Part shown: piece after piece, positions 45,366 to 55,097 of the stretch
Position numbering within the stretch: the first letter of the stretch is position 1
How the letters are laid out: every line of letters begins with the position of its first letter
Source: Hwanghaeella sp964350445
GTDB taxonomy: Bacteria; Pseudomonadota; Alphaproteobacteria; UBA8366; Aestuariispiraceae
Length of the DNA: 64,000 nt
Direction of reading: 5' to 3'
NCBI GenBank assembly: GCA_964350445.1
Contig: CAYGKA010000023.1
Span: 1 to 64,000 of the forward strand
Program-made: the position numbers and the translations under genes
Notes under the pieces: model-generated
Databases searched by the model: none
Told to the model about the DNA's origin: nothing
Seen by the model: the letters and a program-made list of their open reading frames with translations, nothing else

Positions 45366-46754
45366 TCAGTCTTTTGCGCCGCGCAGGACGTTGTGAACGC
45401 CGAGGCCCTTGAGTTTTCGGTGCAGCGCGGCCCGGTCCATTTCCACGAACTCCGCCGTTCTGCTGATGTTGCCGCCGAACCGGGTCAGATGGAACAATAG
45501 GTATTCCCGTTCAAAAGCTTCCCGCGCTTCCCGCAGAGGCTGATTCATCACCTCTTGCGCCCGTTCCCAGCGCAGTACATCCACGCTGTCCTCGCCGATC
45601 GCCTTGGCGACGGTATCGGCCTTGATCATCTCACCGGCCTGGGAGGACAACAGCAACCGTTCCACCACATTCGCCAGTTCCCAGACATTACCGGGCCATT
45701 CATGCGCCTGCAGGGCGGTAATCGCTTCGGCCGACAGCGATTGCGCCGCCCGCCCTTTCGCCCTTGCTGACCGCTGCATCAGATGCTCCGCCAAGGGCGG
45801 GATGTCGTCACGCCGGTTTTCCAGCGGCGGAATGGTCAACGGGACCACATTGAGGCGGTAGTACAGGTCTTCCCTGAACTGTCCGGATTGCATCGCTTCC
45901 TGCAAATCGCGGTTCGTCGTCGCCAGCACGCGGACATTCACGTCCACCCAATGGCTCCCGCCCAGCCTTTGAAAACGCTGGCTATGGAGGACGCGGACGA
46001 TCTTGCCCTGAACCGATGCCGGCATATCGGCGACTTCGTCGAGCAGCAAGGTTCCCATATGGGCCTGCTCAAGCAGTCCGACCATCCGGGCGGTTTGGCC
46101 ATTCGGCTCACGACCGAACAGCGCTGCTTCAAAATTGTCTTCGTCCAAGGTAGCGCAATTAAGCACCACGAAAGGCCCGTCTGCACGTTGCGATTGCCGG
46201 TGTATCAAACGCGCCACCGCGCTCTTCCCCGCGCCCGCAGGACCGGTGATCATCACCCGGCTGTCGGTGCTGGCAACGCGGTCGATCGTCTTGCGGACAT
46301 CCTGAATGGCGTTGGAGACACCGATCAGTTCCGCTTCGGCGCCGCCGGTCAGGGTCTTTAGGGCCTCGTTCTCGCGCTTCAGCTTGATATCGGTCAGCGC
46401 CCTTTCGATCGTGTGCAGCAGCACATCGGTCTGAAAGGGTTTGGCGATGAAGTCATAGGCGCCCTTCTTGGTCGCGTTGACGGCCATGTCGACCGTGCCG
46501 TGACCGCTTATCATCACAACTTGGAGTGCCGGGTGATCACTTTTCAAAAGCTCCAATATCTGCAGCCCGTCATAGGCGCTTCCGGTCAGCCAGACGTCCA
46601 GGATCACAAGCGACGGCAAGCGCGCCGCGACGGCCTCCAAGGCCACCTCGCCGCTGCCGGCGGTGCGCGTCTGGTAGCCCTCATCCTCCAGGATGCCGGC
46701 GATCTGTTCACGAATGTCGTGCTCGTCATCGACGATCAGGATTTCCTGGGCCAT
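45366..46754 (-). CDS. ntrX: NtrX response regulator
   Basis: 462 residues from ATG 46754; the frame continues to an upstream ATG inside ntrY, which is not needed. An N-terminal receiver domain (ILIVDDEHDIREQI, phosphoacceptor in LVILDVW) is followed by an AAA+ domain (TGPAGAGKSAVARL, LLLDEVADMPASVQ) and a Fis-type helix-turn-helix. The sigma54-contact loop GAFTGA is absent; the corresponding place reads GREPNGQTARMVGLL. NtrX works with NtrY in nitrogen, redox and cell-envelope control. Its start lies just beyond the ntrY stop at 46759. Confidence 0.95.
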   Translation of the reverse strand: MAQEILIVDDEHDIREQIAGILEDEGYQTRTAGSGEVALEAVAARLPSLVILDVWLTGSAYDGLQILELLKSDHPALQVVMISGHGTVDMAVNATKKGAYDFIAKPFQTDVLLHTIERALTDIKLKRENEALKTLTGGAEAELIGVSNAIQDVRKTIDRVASTDSRVMITGPAGAGKSAVARLIHRQSQRADGPFVVLNCATLDEDNFEAALFGREPNGQTARMVGLLEQAHMGTLLLDEVADMPASVQGKIVRVLHSQRFQRLGGSHWVDVNVRVLATTNRDLQEAMQSGQFREDLYYRLNVVPLTIPPLENRRDDIPPLAEHLMQRSARAKGRAAQSLSAEAITALQAHEWPGNVWELANVVERLLLSSQAGEMIKADTVAKAIGEDSVDVLRWERAQEVMNQPLREAREAFEREYLLFHLTRFGGNISRTAEFVEMDRAALHRKLKGLGVHNVLRGAKD

Positions 46755-46758
46755 GGCG

Positions 46759-49143
46759 TCAGTTGGCCCCCTCTGCGGCGTTGTGGCTTTCGACGGCCGC
46801 AATCTTGCCTTGGAAACCGAGACTGATCAGTGCGCCGGCGCCATCCGCGTAGTCGCGCGGCGCGTCCGTCAATGTCAGCGTTCCCCGATGGTCGTCCATG
46901 ATCTTCTTGACGATCGCCAAACCCAACCCCGTACCCTTGTCCCGGAAAGTCACATAGGGCTCTGTCAGGCGATCACGATCGTCTGACGGCAACCCTTTGC
47001 CGTTATCGATAACCTCAATGCGAACCTCGCGCCCTGCATCACGGCCGGACCCGATTGGTGCGATTGCCACGGCGCGTAAATTTAGAGCGATTCTGCCGCC
47101 GGAAAGATCCGTTCCGGGGCGGCTGTCTATCGCCTCTTTCGCGTTTTGCAGCACATTCGTGAGCACTTGTGCGACCTGCCGCCCATCGGCGGTGATGTGG
47201 ATTGGTTCCTCGGGCATGTTGAGTTCGTACTCGATTCCCGGATTGGCGTTGCGCTGCAGGAAAATCTGTTGGCGGCACAAGTCGGACAGATCCACATCCT
47301 GCATCGTCGGCGCCGGCATCCGCGCGAAATTGGAGAACTCGTCGACCATCCGCCCGATATCGCCAACCTGCCGAATGATCGTATCCACGCAGGTTTCGAA
47401 GACATGAGGGTCGTTCGTTATGCCTTTGAGATATTTACGTTTCAGGCGTTCGGCTGATAGCTGGATCGGGGTCAGTGGGTTCTTGATCTCATGGGCGATC
47501 CGGCGCGCCACATCGGCCCAAGCGGCGGTGCGCTGGGCACTGGCCAGTGCCGTAATGTCGTCCAATGTCATCACGTAACCGGCTGCCCCGCCCCCCGGCG
47601 AAAGCGGACCGGACCGGACGATCAGATTGCGGGTCATACCGCCCCCATCGACTTTGATTTCCTGTTCAACGAATCCAGTTTCGGGGTTCGACAGAACTTC
47701 CGCTATGATCAGCGTCATATCAGGGACGATTTCGGCAATTTCATGGCCGATGAATTGATCGAGTTCCACGTTCAGCAATTCGGCGGCACGGCGGTTCGCC
47801 AATTCTATCTGTCCGTGCCGGTCCAGGCCGACCACGCCGGCGGAAACCCCGGTCAGCACCGTCTCGATAAAACGGCGGCGCTCATCGACCTGCATATTGG
47901 CCTGCAACAACTCGTTCCGCTGGCTCTGCAACTGCTCTGTCATCCGGTTGAACGCCCGGCCGAGGACATCGACCTCGTCGTTTTTGGACGAAGGCGTGAC
48001 CTGAACGCTCAAATCCCCCGTCCGCACCCGTTCGGTCGCCGCGATAAGCCGGCTGATCGGCTCGGACAGGCCGGTCGCCACGTTCAAACCGACCCAAACG
48101 GCGGTCAGCAGCAGCAGCATGGCGACCAGAATGAAGGAAAGCGCGAACGAGACCTGGAACCGTGACCGTTCCGATTCAAGCTGTTCGAACTGTTTGGTCG
48201 CCCCTTGGGTCGCCGCGACATGGGCCAGAACGATCGGGTCGATGGCGCGCCCGACGATCAGGAACGTATCGATGATGGTATCCAGACGGACCAGGGCGCG
48301 GACCCTGTCATCGGCTTCGTTCCGAAGGATGACAACGCTGCCGTCGCGGGCTTCCTCGAAGGCGCTCGTCGGAATCGGTTCGAATTCCAGTGCGATGGTG
48401 AACCCGGCGCGCGCCAGGATCCGGCCGTTTTCCTCGAAAACGAGCGCTTCTGACAGGTTCCGCGTTCCAACCTGGAAATCGAGCAGACGTTTTAGCAATT
48501 GCGGGTTGGAGGACAACACCGGGGCATCGCGGTTGAGCGCGGACGCGATCCAGAGGGCATCCGCCTCGATGGTGCGCAAATGCTCGTCGAGATAGGCGCG
48601 CGCGACGGCGGAGCTCTCTGAAACGGCGGTCCGGACGCGGTCCGAAAACCAGGATTCAAGGCCGTAGTTGAAGAACAGCAGGGAAAACCCGGCGACGATG
48701 ATCGCCGGTGCGATGGCGAAAATACCGAACATGGCCGCGAGGCGTACATGCATATGCGCCCCGGCGGCGCCCCGCTTTCGTTCGGACCACAATCGCACCA
48801 GACGCCGGACGATGATGACGCTGAGGAGCAACAGCAGAACGAGGTCGAGATAAATCAGAGCGACCAGATGCTCGGGGTCCTGGGCCAGGTTGTCGCCACG
48901 GCCGGAGAAAGCCCAGTAGGTGGACAGTCCGGCAGCCAGGGAGAGCGCGGCGAGCAGGCCCGCCAAGACGCGCGAGACCTTCGGGTGATCGAAAAAGCGG
49001 AAGGCCTCACTGAAGCGGGCGCTCCAACGCCCGACAGGCCGCGGGCCGGTTGAGGAAGTGGAAGGATCGTCGCCGACGGCCTGTTCGGTTGCCGGCATGG
49101 TCCCCGGCACCTTCAAGGAGTCGCTTTGTTGGCTCGACGACAC
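46759..49143 (-). CDS. ntrY: NtrY sensor histidine kinase
   Basis: 794 residues. Several N-terminal transmembrane helices are present (VLAGLLAALSLAAGLSTYWAF, LIYLDLVLLLLLSVIIV, AAMFGIFAIAPAIIVAGFS) with a periplasmic sensor segment, and a later helix (FALSFILVAMLLLLTAVWVGL). HAMP and PAS domains follow. The phosphoacceptor box is WADVARRIAHEIKNPLTPIQLSAERL, and the ATPase GLGLAIVKKIMDDHRG is near the end. It phosphorylates NtrX. The gene lies 69 bases after ntrC. Confidence 0.96.
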   Translation of the reverse strand: MSSSQQSDSLKVPGTMPATEQAVGDDPSTSSTGPRPVGRWSARFSEAFRFFDHPKVSRVLAGLLAALSLAAGLSTYWAFSGRGDNLAQDPEHLVALIYLDLVLLLLLSVIIVRRLVRLWSERKRGAAGAHMHVRLAAMFGIFAIAPAIIVAGFSLLFFNYGLESWFSDRVRTAVSESSAVARAYLDEHLRTIEADALWIASALNRDAPVLSSNPQLLKRLLDFQVGTRNLSEALVFEENGRILARAGFTIALEFEPIPTSAFEEARDGSVVILRNEADDRVRALVRLDTIIDTFLIVGRAIDPIVLAHVAATQGATKQFEQLESERSRFQVSFALSFILVAMLLLLTAVWVGLNVATGLSEPISRLIAATERVRTGDLSVQVTPSSKNDEVDVLGRAFNRMTEQLQSQRNELLQANMQVDERRRFIETVLTGVSAGVVGLDRHGQIELANRRAAELLNVELDQFIGHEIAEIVPDMTLIIAEVLSNPETGFVEQEIKVDGGGMTRNLIVRSGPLSPGGGAAGYVMTLDDITALASAQRTAAWADVARRIAHEIKNPLTPIQLSAERLKRKYLKGITNDPHVFETCVDTIIRQVGDIGRMVDEFSNFARMPAPTMQDVDLSDLCRQQIFLQRNANPGIEYELNMPEEPIHITADGRQVAQVLTNVLQNAKEAIDSRPGTDLSGGRIALNLRAVAIAPIGSGRDAGREVRIEVIDNGKGLPSDDRDRLTEPYVTFRDKGTGLGLAIVKKIMDDHRGTLTLTDAPRDYADGAGALISLGFQGKIAAVESHNAAEGAN

Positions 49144-49212
49144 GCGGCGCGTTCCTCTAGCTAGGGAAAAGGGCGAGCGGATGCCCCGTAGCGATCGAAT
49201 GGGGTAACATGA

Positions 49213-50667
49213 TCAGGAGTTTAGCCCACGGACCACAGGGATATCTAGTTCGCGGATCTTCTTGCGCAACGTATTGCGGTTGAGGCCGAGAAGGTCCGCC
49301 GCTTTCACCTGATTGCCATTCGTCGCGGCGAGCGTGAGCGAGATCAGTGGGCGTTCCACCTCCCGCAGAACACGGTTGTAAAGGCCCTGCGATGGCAAGG
49401 CGTCGCCGTGCGAATCGAAATACCGCCGCAACTGCCGTTCCACGGTTTCCGAAAGGCTTTCGGCCCGGTCGCCGTCCATATTATGCGCCGCGGCGACCGG
49501 CGCGTCGGCCAGTTCGGCTTCGACATCCGCCGCTTCGATGGCGTCCTGGGCATACAGCGCCGTCAGCCGGCGGATTAGGTTTTCCAACTCGCGCACGTTG
49601 CCGGGCCAGGAATATCGTTGCAGCACGCCCATGGCGGAGGCGGTGAGGCTTTTGGACTCCAAGCCTTCGTCGGCCATGATTTTTAGAAAATGCGAGACCA
49701 GATCGGGAATGTCCTCGCGCCGTTCGCGCAACGGCGGCAGGCGGATCGGAACGACGTTCAGCCGGTAGTACAGGTCCTCACGGAACAATCCTTGGGCCGC
49801 CAATTGCCGCAAATCGCGGTGGGTGGCGCTGATGATGCGGACATCGGTGCGGATCGGCGTCCGACCGCCGACCGTCGTGTATTCGCCTTCCTGGAGGACG
49901 CGCAGCAGCCGGGTTTGGGCCTCCAAGGGCATGTCGCCGATCTCGTCCAGGAACAGCGTGCCGCCCTGGGCTTGTTCAAAGCGCCCGGCATATCGCGTCG
50001 CGGCCCCGGTAAAAGCGCCCTTTTCGTGCCCGAACAACTCGCTTTCGATGAGGTCGCGGGGAATGGCCGCCATGTTGATCGCCACGAAGGGGCCGCTGCG
50101 GCGTTTGCTGAATTCGTGCAGCGCCCGGGCCACCAGCTCCTTGCCCGTTCCGGACTCGCCCGAGATCAGCACCGACAGATCGGTCGCCGTCAGCCGCGCG
50201 ATTGCCCGGTAGACGGTCTGCATCGCCTGGGAACGCCCTATCAGCGGCAGTTTTTCATCGGATTCGGGCGCGGCGCCGGACCGTTCGGCCCGCGACCGGC
50301 CGGCGGTCAGCGCACGGTCGACCACGTCCAGCAGTTCCGGCAAGTCGAAAGGCTTCGGAAGGTACTCGAACGCACCCCGTTCCGCGGCCTTTACCGCCGT
50401 CAGCAGCGTGTTCTGGGCGCTCATGACTATGACGCGCAAGTCGTCGCGGCGCTTGCGGATTTGCGGCAGCAGATCCAAGCCGTTGCCGTCCGGCATGGCG
50501 ACATCGGTAATGACGAGGTCCCCGTCCCCGTCGCTGACCCAGCGCCACAGAGTCGCCGTGTTACCGGTCGTGCGCACGTCGTAGCCCTTGCGGGTCAAGG
50601 CTTGGGTCAGAACCGTGCGGATGGCGCTGTCGTCATCCGCAACCAGGATAGTCGCCGGTGTGGTCAT
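49213..50667 (-). CDS. ntrC: Nitrogen regulation response regulator NtrC
   Basis: 484 residues. The receiver phosphoacceptor is D55 in LVITDVAMPDG, followed by a sigma54-interacting AAA+ domain with GESGTGKELVARALH and an intact GAFTGA (HEKGAFTGAATRYAGRF). The C-terminal helix-turn-helix is QVKAADLLGLNRNTLRKKI. Phosphorylated NtrC activates sigma54 promoters of nitrogen genes. It is six bases from the ntrB stop. Confidence 0.97.
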   Translation of the reverse strand: MTTPATILVADDDSAIRTVLTQALTRKGYDVRTTGNTATLWRWVSDGDGDLVITDVAMPDGNGLDLLPQIRKRRDDLRVIVMSAQNTLLTAVKAAERGAFEYLPKPFDLPELLDVVDRALTAGRSRAERSGAAPESDEKLPLIGRSQAMQTVYRAIARLTATDLSVLISGESGTGKELVARALHEFSKRRSGPFVAINMAAIPRDLIESELFGHEKGAFTGAATRYAGRFEQAQGGTLFLDEIGDMPLEAQTRLLRVLQEGEYTTVGGRTPIRTDVRIISATHRDLRQLAAQGLFREDLYYRLNVVPIRLPPLRERREDIPDLVSHFLKIMADEGLESKSLTASAMGVLQRYSWPGNVRELENLIRRLTALYAQDAIEAADVEAELADAPVAAAHNMDGDRAESLSETVERQLRRYFDSHGDALPSQGLYNRVLREVERPLISLTLAATNGNQVKAADLLGLNRNTLRKKIRELDIPVVRGLNS

Positions 50668-50673
50668 GGTCCG

Positions 50674-51792
50674 TCAGTCCCCGCGTACCAAAGGAAGCAT
50701 GACGTTGAAGCTGGTCCGCCGTGGCTTGCTCTCAACGTCGATTATGCCGCCATGGTCGCCGACGAGTTTCGCCGTCAGCGCCAGGCCGAGCCCGCTGCCG
50801 TTGCGTTTCGTGGTGATGAACGGGTCGAACAGATGAGGGCGCAGATCTTCCGGCACGCCGACGCCGTTGTCCCGGACGCTGACCATCATCGGCAGATACA
50901 TCCGGCTCTCGGACCCTGGAATGGCCAATCGCACGCCATGCCGAAAGGCGGTGACGACAGTGACCTCCCCATCGTTCCGGCCTTCGACGGCCTCGACCGC
51001 GTTCTTCACAAGATTCAGGAAGACCTGAACCAGTTGATCGTGGTTCCCATAGACCGACGGCAGCGACGGATCGTAATCGGTCGTGAACCTAACGTCCCGG
51101 CCGAAACCCGCTTTCGCGACTTCAAGGACCTGGTCCAGCACCTCGTGAATATTCACATTGTGGCGATCGAGAACCGGTCCCTCGGTGAATACTTCGAAAC
51201 GGTCGACCAGTTTCACGATCCGGTCTGTTTCGCGGATGATCAATTGCGTGAGCGACCGATCGTCCGGTCCAACGACTGTGTCCAGCAATTGCGCCGCGCC
51301 ACGGATGCCCGACAGCGGGTTCTTCACTTCATGCCCCAACATGGCGGACAAAGCGCTGATCGACCGCGCAGCCCCCTTCTGCGTGATGGTGTCGTCGATC
51401 TTGTTCGCGATCCGGTCCGCCTTGAACACCAGAACGATTTCGTCCGCGCTGTCCCCCAGCGGCGCCGCATCGACGCTGAGCAGATGGGAACCGATACGCG
51501 GTGTGAAAACGTGAATGCCGTATTCGGTCATGCTGCTTTGCTGACGCCGGACCTTTTGCACCAGTGCGAGGATCGGCGAGTCATGCGGGAACAGGTCCTG
51601 GAGGTTGGCGCCGAGCAATGTCGCCTCGCTGCCCTGGAAGAACTGTTCGGCGGCCGCGTTCAGGAAGATCAGGTCATCCGACCGTTGCACGACGATGACC
51701 GGGTCCGGCAAGGCATAAAGAATGGAGTCGCCCGAGACGGTCTTGGCGCTGAGGCGCGTCAACTTGGCGAGTTTTTCGACAACCGTATTCAT
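50674..51792 (-). CDS. ntrB: Nitrogen regulation sensor kinase NtrB
   Basis: 372 residues from ATG 51792 (MNTVVEKLAKL); an upstream frame extension reads into dusB and looks like chance. A PAS domain precedes the phosphoacceptor H154 in AMLGHEVKNPLSGIRGAAQLL. The ATPase G-box is KRNGSGLGLALTAKLVGDHGG. NtrB phosphorylates or dephosphorylates NtrC according to the PII protein state. Its ATG overlaps the dusB stop (ATGA), so the two are translationally coupled. Confidence 0.96.
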   Translation of the reverse strand: MNTVVEKLAKLTRLSAKTVSGDSILYALPDPVIVVQRSDDLIFLNAAAEQFFQGSEATLLGANLQDLFPHDSPILALVQKVRRQQSSMTEYGIHVFTPRIGSHLLSVDAAPLGDSADEIVLVFKADRIANKIDDTITQKGAARSISALSAMLGHEVKNPLSGIRGAAQLLDTVVGPDDRSLTQLIIRETDRIVKLVDRFEVFTEGPVLDRHNVNIHEVLDQVLEVAKAGFGRDVRFTTDYDPSLPSVYGNHDQLVQVFLNLVKNAVEAVEGRNDGEVTVVTAFRHGVRLAIPGSESRMYLPMMVSVRDNGVGVPEDLRPHLFDPFITTKRNGSGLGLALTAKLVGDHGGIIDVESKPRRTSFNVMLPLVRGD

Positions 51793-52814
51793 GCGGCGAG
51801 ATCCTGCGATGTTGCTGCGGTGGCGTTCGTGTCCTGGTCCGCCGTCCGGAAAAGTTCTGATACGAGGGTATGAACCGCCGCCGGGTCTTCGGCCTTCATC
51901 ATGGCGTCGCGGAACCGGGCCGCGTTCCGAAACCCGGCCGCGTACCACCCAAGATGTTTGCGTGCCATGCGTATGCCCCGGTCCATCCCGTGGTGGTCCA
52001 GCATCGCGTCGTAATGCTCATGAACCAGGTCTTCCCGCGCCTGCAGCGACGGTACTTCAGCCGGTTGGCCGGTGCGGAACGCGCGCGCGATCAACCCGGG
52101 CTGCCAGGGCCTGCCATAGGCACCGCGGCCGATCATGACACCGTCTGCGCCGGACTTTTCCAGCGCGGTGACGGCGTCCGCATGGGTGACGATGTCGCCG
52201 TTGACGATGAGGGGAACGGAGACCGCGTCGCGCACCGCGCGAATAAAGGACCAGTCTGCCGAACCTTGGTATTTTTGCGCCCGCGTGCGGCCGTGAACCG
52301 TGATCATGCGGATGCCGATCTTCTCCGCCAGCGCGGCGAATTCGGGCGCATTGCGGTTTTCCTCGTCCCAACCTGTCCGCATCTTGGCGGTTACGGGCAG
52401 GTCGACGGCGGCGACAACAGCCTCCATGATCAGGGCGGCTTGCGGTACATCGCGCATCAGCGCGGAACCGCAAAACCGGTTGGTGACCTTCTTGGCCGGG
52501 CAACCGAAATTGATGTCGATGATATCCGCGCCCAAATCGGCCGCGAACCGGGCGGTGTCGGCCATGGCGGCAGGGTCGAACCCAGCGATTTGAACCGACT
52601 GGACCTCGCCTTGTTCCGTGCGCATCAAGCGTTTGTAGGTACCTTCGGTGTGGCGGAGGGCTTCATTGCTGGCGACCATTTCGGACACGACCAATCCCGC
52701 GCCCAAACGGCGCGCAAGGCGCCGGAACGGAAGGTCCGTGACGCCGGACATGGGCGCCAGGATGACCGGTTCCTGTATCGTCACCGGCCCCAGATCAATC
52801 GGGGATAATGGCAC
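51789..52814 (-). CDS. dusB: tRNA-dihydrouridine synthase DusB (NifR3)
   Basis: 341 residues. A TIM-barrel flavoenzyme with APMSGVTDLPFRRLARRLGA near the FMN site, DINFGCPAKKV, and the catalytic-cysteine motif NRFCGSALM. It reduces specific uridines in tRNA to dihydrouridine. In alphaproteobacteria it heads the dusB-ntrB-ntrC transcript, as here. The 150 bases upstream hold no promoter I can assert. Confidence 0.96.
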   Translation of the reverse strand: MPLSPIDLGPVTIQEPVILAPMSGVTDLPFRRLARRLGAGLVVSEMVASNEALRHTEGTYKRLMRTEQGEVQSVQIAGFDPAAMADTARFAADLGADIIDINFGCPAKKVTNRFCGSALMRDVPQAALIMEAVVAAVDLPVTAKMRTGWDEENRNAPEFAALAEKIGIRMITVHGRTRAQKYQGSADWSFIRAVRDAVSVPLIVNGDIVTHADAVTALEKSGADGVMIGRGAYGRPWQPGLIARAFRTGQPAEVPSLQAREDLVHEHYDAMLDHHGMDRGIRMARKHLGWYAAGFRNAARFRDAMMKAEDPAAVHTLVSELFRTADQDTNATAATSQDLAA

Positions 52815-52965
52815 TCGCCCAACCTCGCTACGCTGACGTTATTGCCTTTTCTTCGATCAGCGGCGCAGCATTGCCTAAAAATTGGGCAGAATGCAACTGC
52901 TACTTTGATATGATGTGGTTTCCGTCCGTGGATACCGCCCGCCTCTGAAAATGAAACCGGGACTC

Positions 52966-53784
52966 TCAGCCGGCCAGAATATCCGTGATGAACTTCACGC
53001 CCGGATAACCAAGAGCAAGAAGCAGTTGAACCACCAGCACGACCTGAACGGCGCGGCGGCCCCGCCAGCCGAGCCATCGATGCGCGGAAAGCAGGAACAG
53101 GACCAGGAAGAACGCGATCAGCGTCAGCAGGCTCTTGTGATCGACCGGCAGGAAGGTGCCGTGGTTTTCATAGGATGTCGCCATGCCGGTGGCCACGACG
53201 GCCGCCAGAAACACGGCGCAGCCTTGAAGCAGCCGGAACTGAACCGCTTCCGCTTCCAACATCGGCGGAAGGCTCGACACGAACGGCGATTGACGCCGGT
53301 TTTTCAGCATCCAATCACGGATCCAAACCGCGACGCCCGCGATGGCGGCCAAAGTCGCCAGCGCGAAGGCGGTCACTGCGATGATGATATGAAGCCAGAA
53401 CCACCAATCGCCCGATGCGACTCGCTCCACCTTGTCCCACCCGACCGAGCCGAAAAGCAGCGACAGGATACCGAGCGGCACGCAATACAGCAGAACCAGC
53501 GGTCCAAGCGCCGCGACGGTGCGCGAAATGGCCGACAGGGTGAGAAACGAAAACAGCGTCACCGTGATGATCACATCCAGCGAGGCGGCGAAATCGAAGG
53601 CCCAGCCCCGTCCCATGCGAATGTATAGCCATCCCGCCATGCAGATCGCGGCGGCCGCGGCCAGCAACCAGAATATCGGCGTGCCCGTGCGTCCGCGCAC
53701 CGTCGCCGCGCCGACGGGCAAGAGGCTTGCGATCGCTGCCAGATGAAGCCAGAAGGGTGGGATTGCGAGCATGATGCTAGGCAT
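52966..53784 (-). CDS. CcsA/YpjD-like cytochrome c assembly family membrane protein
   Basis: 272 residues from ATG 53784, preceded by GAAGGG seven bases away. Eight or so hydrophobic helices are visible, with the core WFWLHIIIAVTAFALATLAAIAGV and a His near SYENHGTFLPVDHKSLLTL. These resemble the haem-handling CcsA/HemX/YpjD family (conserved His and Trp-rich region). Function in cytochrome c maturation or, for YpjD, in a transporter complex is plausible. Divergent from ispDF with about 100 bases between. Confidence 0.82.
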   Translation of the reverse strand: MPSIMLAIPPFWLHLAAIASLLPVGAATVRGRTGTPIFWLLAAAAAICMAGWLYIRMGRGWAFDFAASLDVIITVTLFSFLTLSAISRTVAALGPLVLLYCVPLGILSLLFGSVGWDKVERVASGDWWFWLHIIIAVTAFALATLAAIAGVAVWIRDWMLKNRRQSPFVSSLPPMLEAEAVQFRLLQGCAVFLAAVVATGMATSYENHGTFLPVDHKSLLTLIAFFLVLFLLSAHRWLGWRGRRAVQVVLVVQLLLALGYPGVKFITDILAG

Positions 53785-53883
53785 ATAGCACCCTTCTCGG
53801 CCCTCTGCCATTGGCTAGGTACAGGCCGGCGGCGGGCCTGACAGAATGACGCAGAGACATGAAAAGATGAGGAAAGCGCCCCA

Positions 53884-55089
53884 ATGCCAGCCGGCACGGA
53901 TACGGGAGTGACCCTACCGACAGATCCACCACCGACGGTGGCCTGCCTTGTGGTGGCGGCAGGCCGCGGTCTGCGCGCAGGCGGTGGGTTGCCGAAGCAG
54001 TTTCGCGCGATTGCGGGTGTGCCCATGCTGGCGCGCACTTTGCGGGCCATGGCGGCCATGCCCAGCGTTCATCGCGTCGTGCCGGTCATCGGCCAAGGCG
54101 ACATGCAGGATTACCAAGCCCTGATCGGCGCAATCCCCGGCGTCGAGTACCCCGTTTTCGGCGGTGCGACGCGTCAGGATTCAGTCCGCAACGGTTTGGA
54201 GGCGCTGACCGCCGGCGGCCCGCCCGATCTGGTGCTCGTCCATGACGGCGCCCGTCCCTTCGCCGCCGCGGACATGGTCGACCGCGTGCTCGTCGCCCTG
54301 AAGGACGGGGCCTTGGCCGTGATCCCGGTTGCGGCGGTTACGGATACGGTGAAACGTATCGGCGAAGACGGGGTTACGGTGCTGGAAACCATTGACCGCG
54401 CGCACCTTCGCCGGGTTCAAACCCCGCAAGGTTTCCAATTTGAAGCCTTGTTCGACGCCCACAAGGCGGCTGCCGGGGCCGAGATGACGGACGACGCGGC
54501 GGTCATGGAGCGGGCGGGTATCGCGGTGGTCGCGGTCGATGGGGACGCCGCGAACATCAAGATCACGACAGCGGAAGATTTCGAGGAAGCGGAACGCAGA
54601 ATGGCCGGAAACCTGACAGTGCGAACCGGAATGGGGTTCGACGTGCACCGGTTCGAACCCGGCGACACGGTGACCCTCTGTGGTATCCGCATTCCCCATA
54701 CTGCACGGCTTGCGGGGCATTCGGATGCGGATGTCGGCCTGCACGCCCTGACGGACGCCATCCTGGGCACCATCGGCGCGGGCGATATCGGCGACCATTT
54801 CCCGCCCAGCGACCCGCAGTGGAAGGGCGCGCCGTCCGACAGGTTCCTGAGCCATGCCGCCGATCTGGTGCGCGCACGCGGCGGTTCGATCGACCATGTG
54901 GACGTCACCCTGATCTGTGAGCGCCCAAAGATCGGCCCTCATAAACAAGCGATGCGCGAGGCGATCGCCGGTATCCTCAAAATCGACATCGACCGCATCA
55001 GCGTGAAAGCCACGACGACCGAGAAACTGGGCTTCACGGGCCGGGGCGAGGGAATCGCCGCGCAAGCCGTGGCCACGGTCCGCGTGTAG
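53884..55089 (+). CDS. ispDF: Bifunctional IspD/IspF isoprenoid enzyme
   Basis: 401 residues. The N-terminal half is IspD (2-C-methyl-D-erythritol 4-phosphate cytidylyltransferase) with VVAAGRGLRAGGGLPKQFR and VHDGARPF. The C-terminal half is IspF (2,4-cyclodiphosphate synthase), beginning TGMGFDVHRFEPGD and containing LAGHSDADVGLHALTDAILG with the metal-binding His and Asp. They act in the MEP pathway of isoprenoid synthesis. The fusion is usual in alphaproteobacteria. pgpA follows after 8 bases. Confidence 0.97.
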   Translation: MPAGTDTGVTLPTDPPPTVACLVVAAGRGLRAGGGLPKQFRAIAGVPMLARTLRAMAAMPSVHRVVPVIGQGDMQDYQALIGAIPGVEYPVFGGATRQDSVRNGLEALTAGGPPDLVLVHDGARPFAAADMVDRVLVALKDGALAVIPVAAVTDTVKRIGEDGVTVLETIDRAHLRRVQTPQGFQFEALFDAHKAAAGAEMTDDAAVMERAGIAVVAVDGDAANIKITTAEDFEEAERRMAGNLTVRTGMGFDVHRFEPGDTVTLCGIRIPHTARLAGHSDADVGLHALTDAILGTIGAGDIGDHFPPSDPQWKGAPSDRFLSHAADLVRARGGSIDHVDVTLICERPKIGPHKQAMREAIAGILKIDIDRISVKATTTEKLGFTGRGEGIAAQAVATVRV

Positions 55090-55097
55090 CAAACAGG

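Noticed and set aside
49690..51873. 727-codon rightward frame opposite ntrC and ntrB
   Set aside because: Antisense to two certain regulators with conserved motifs; no ribosome site and shadow-like composition.
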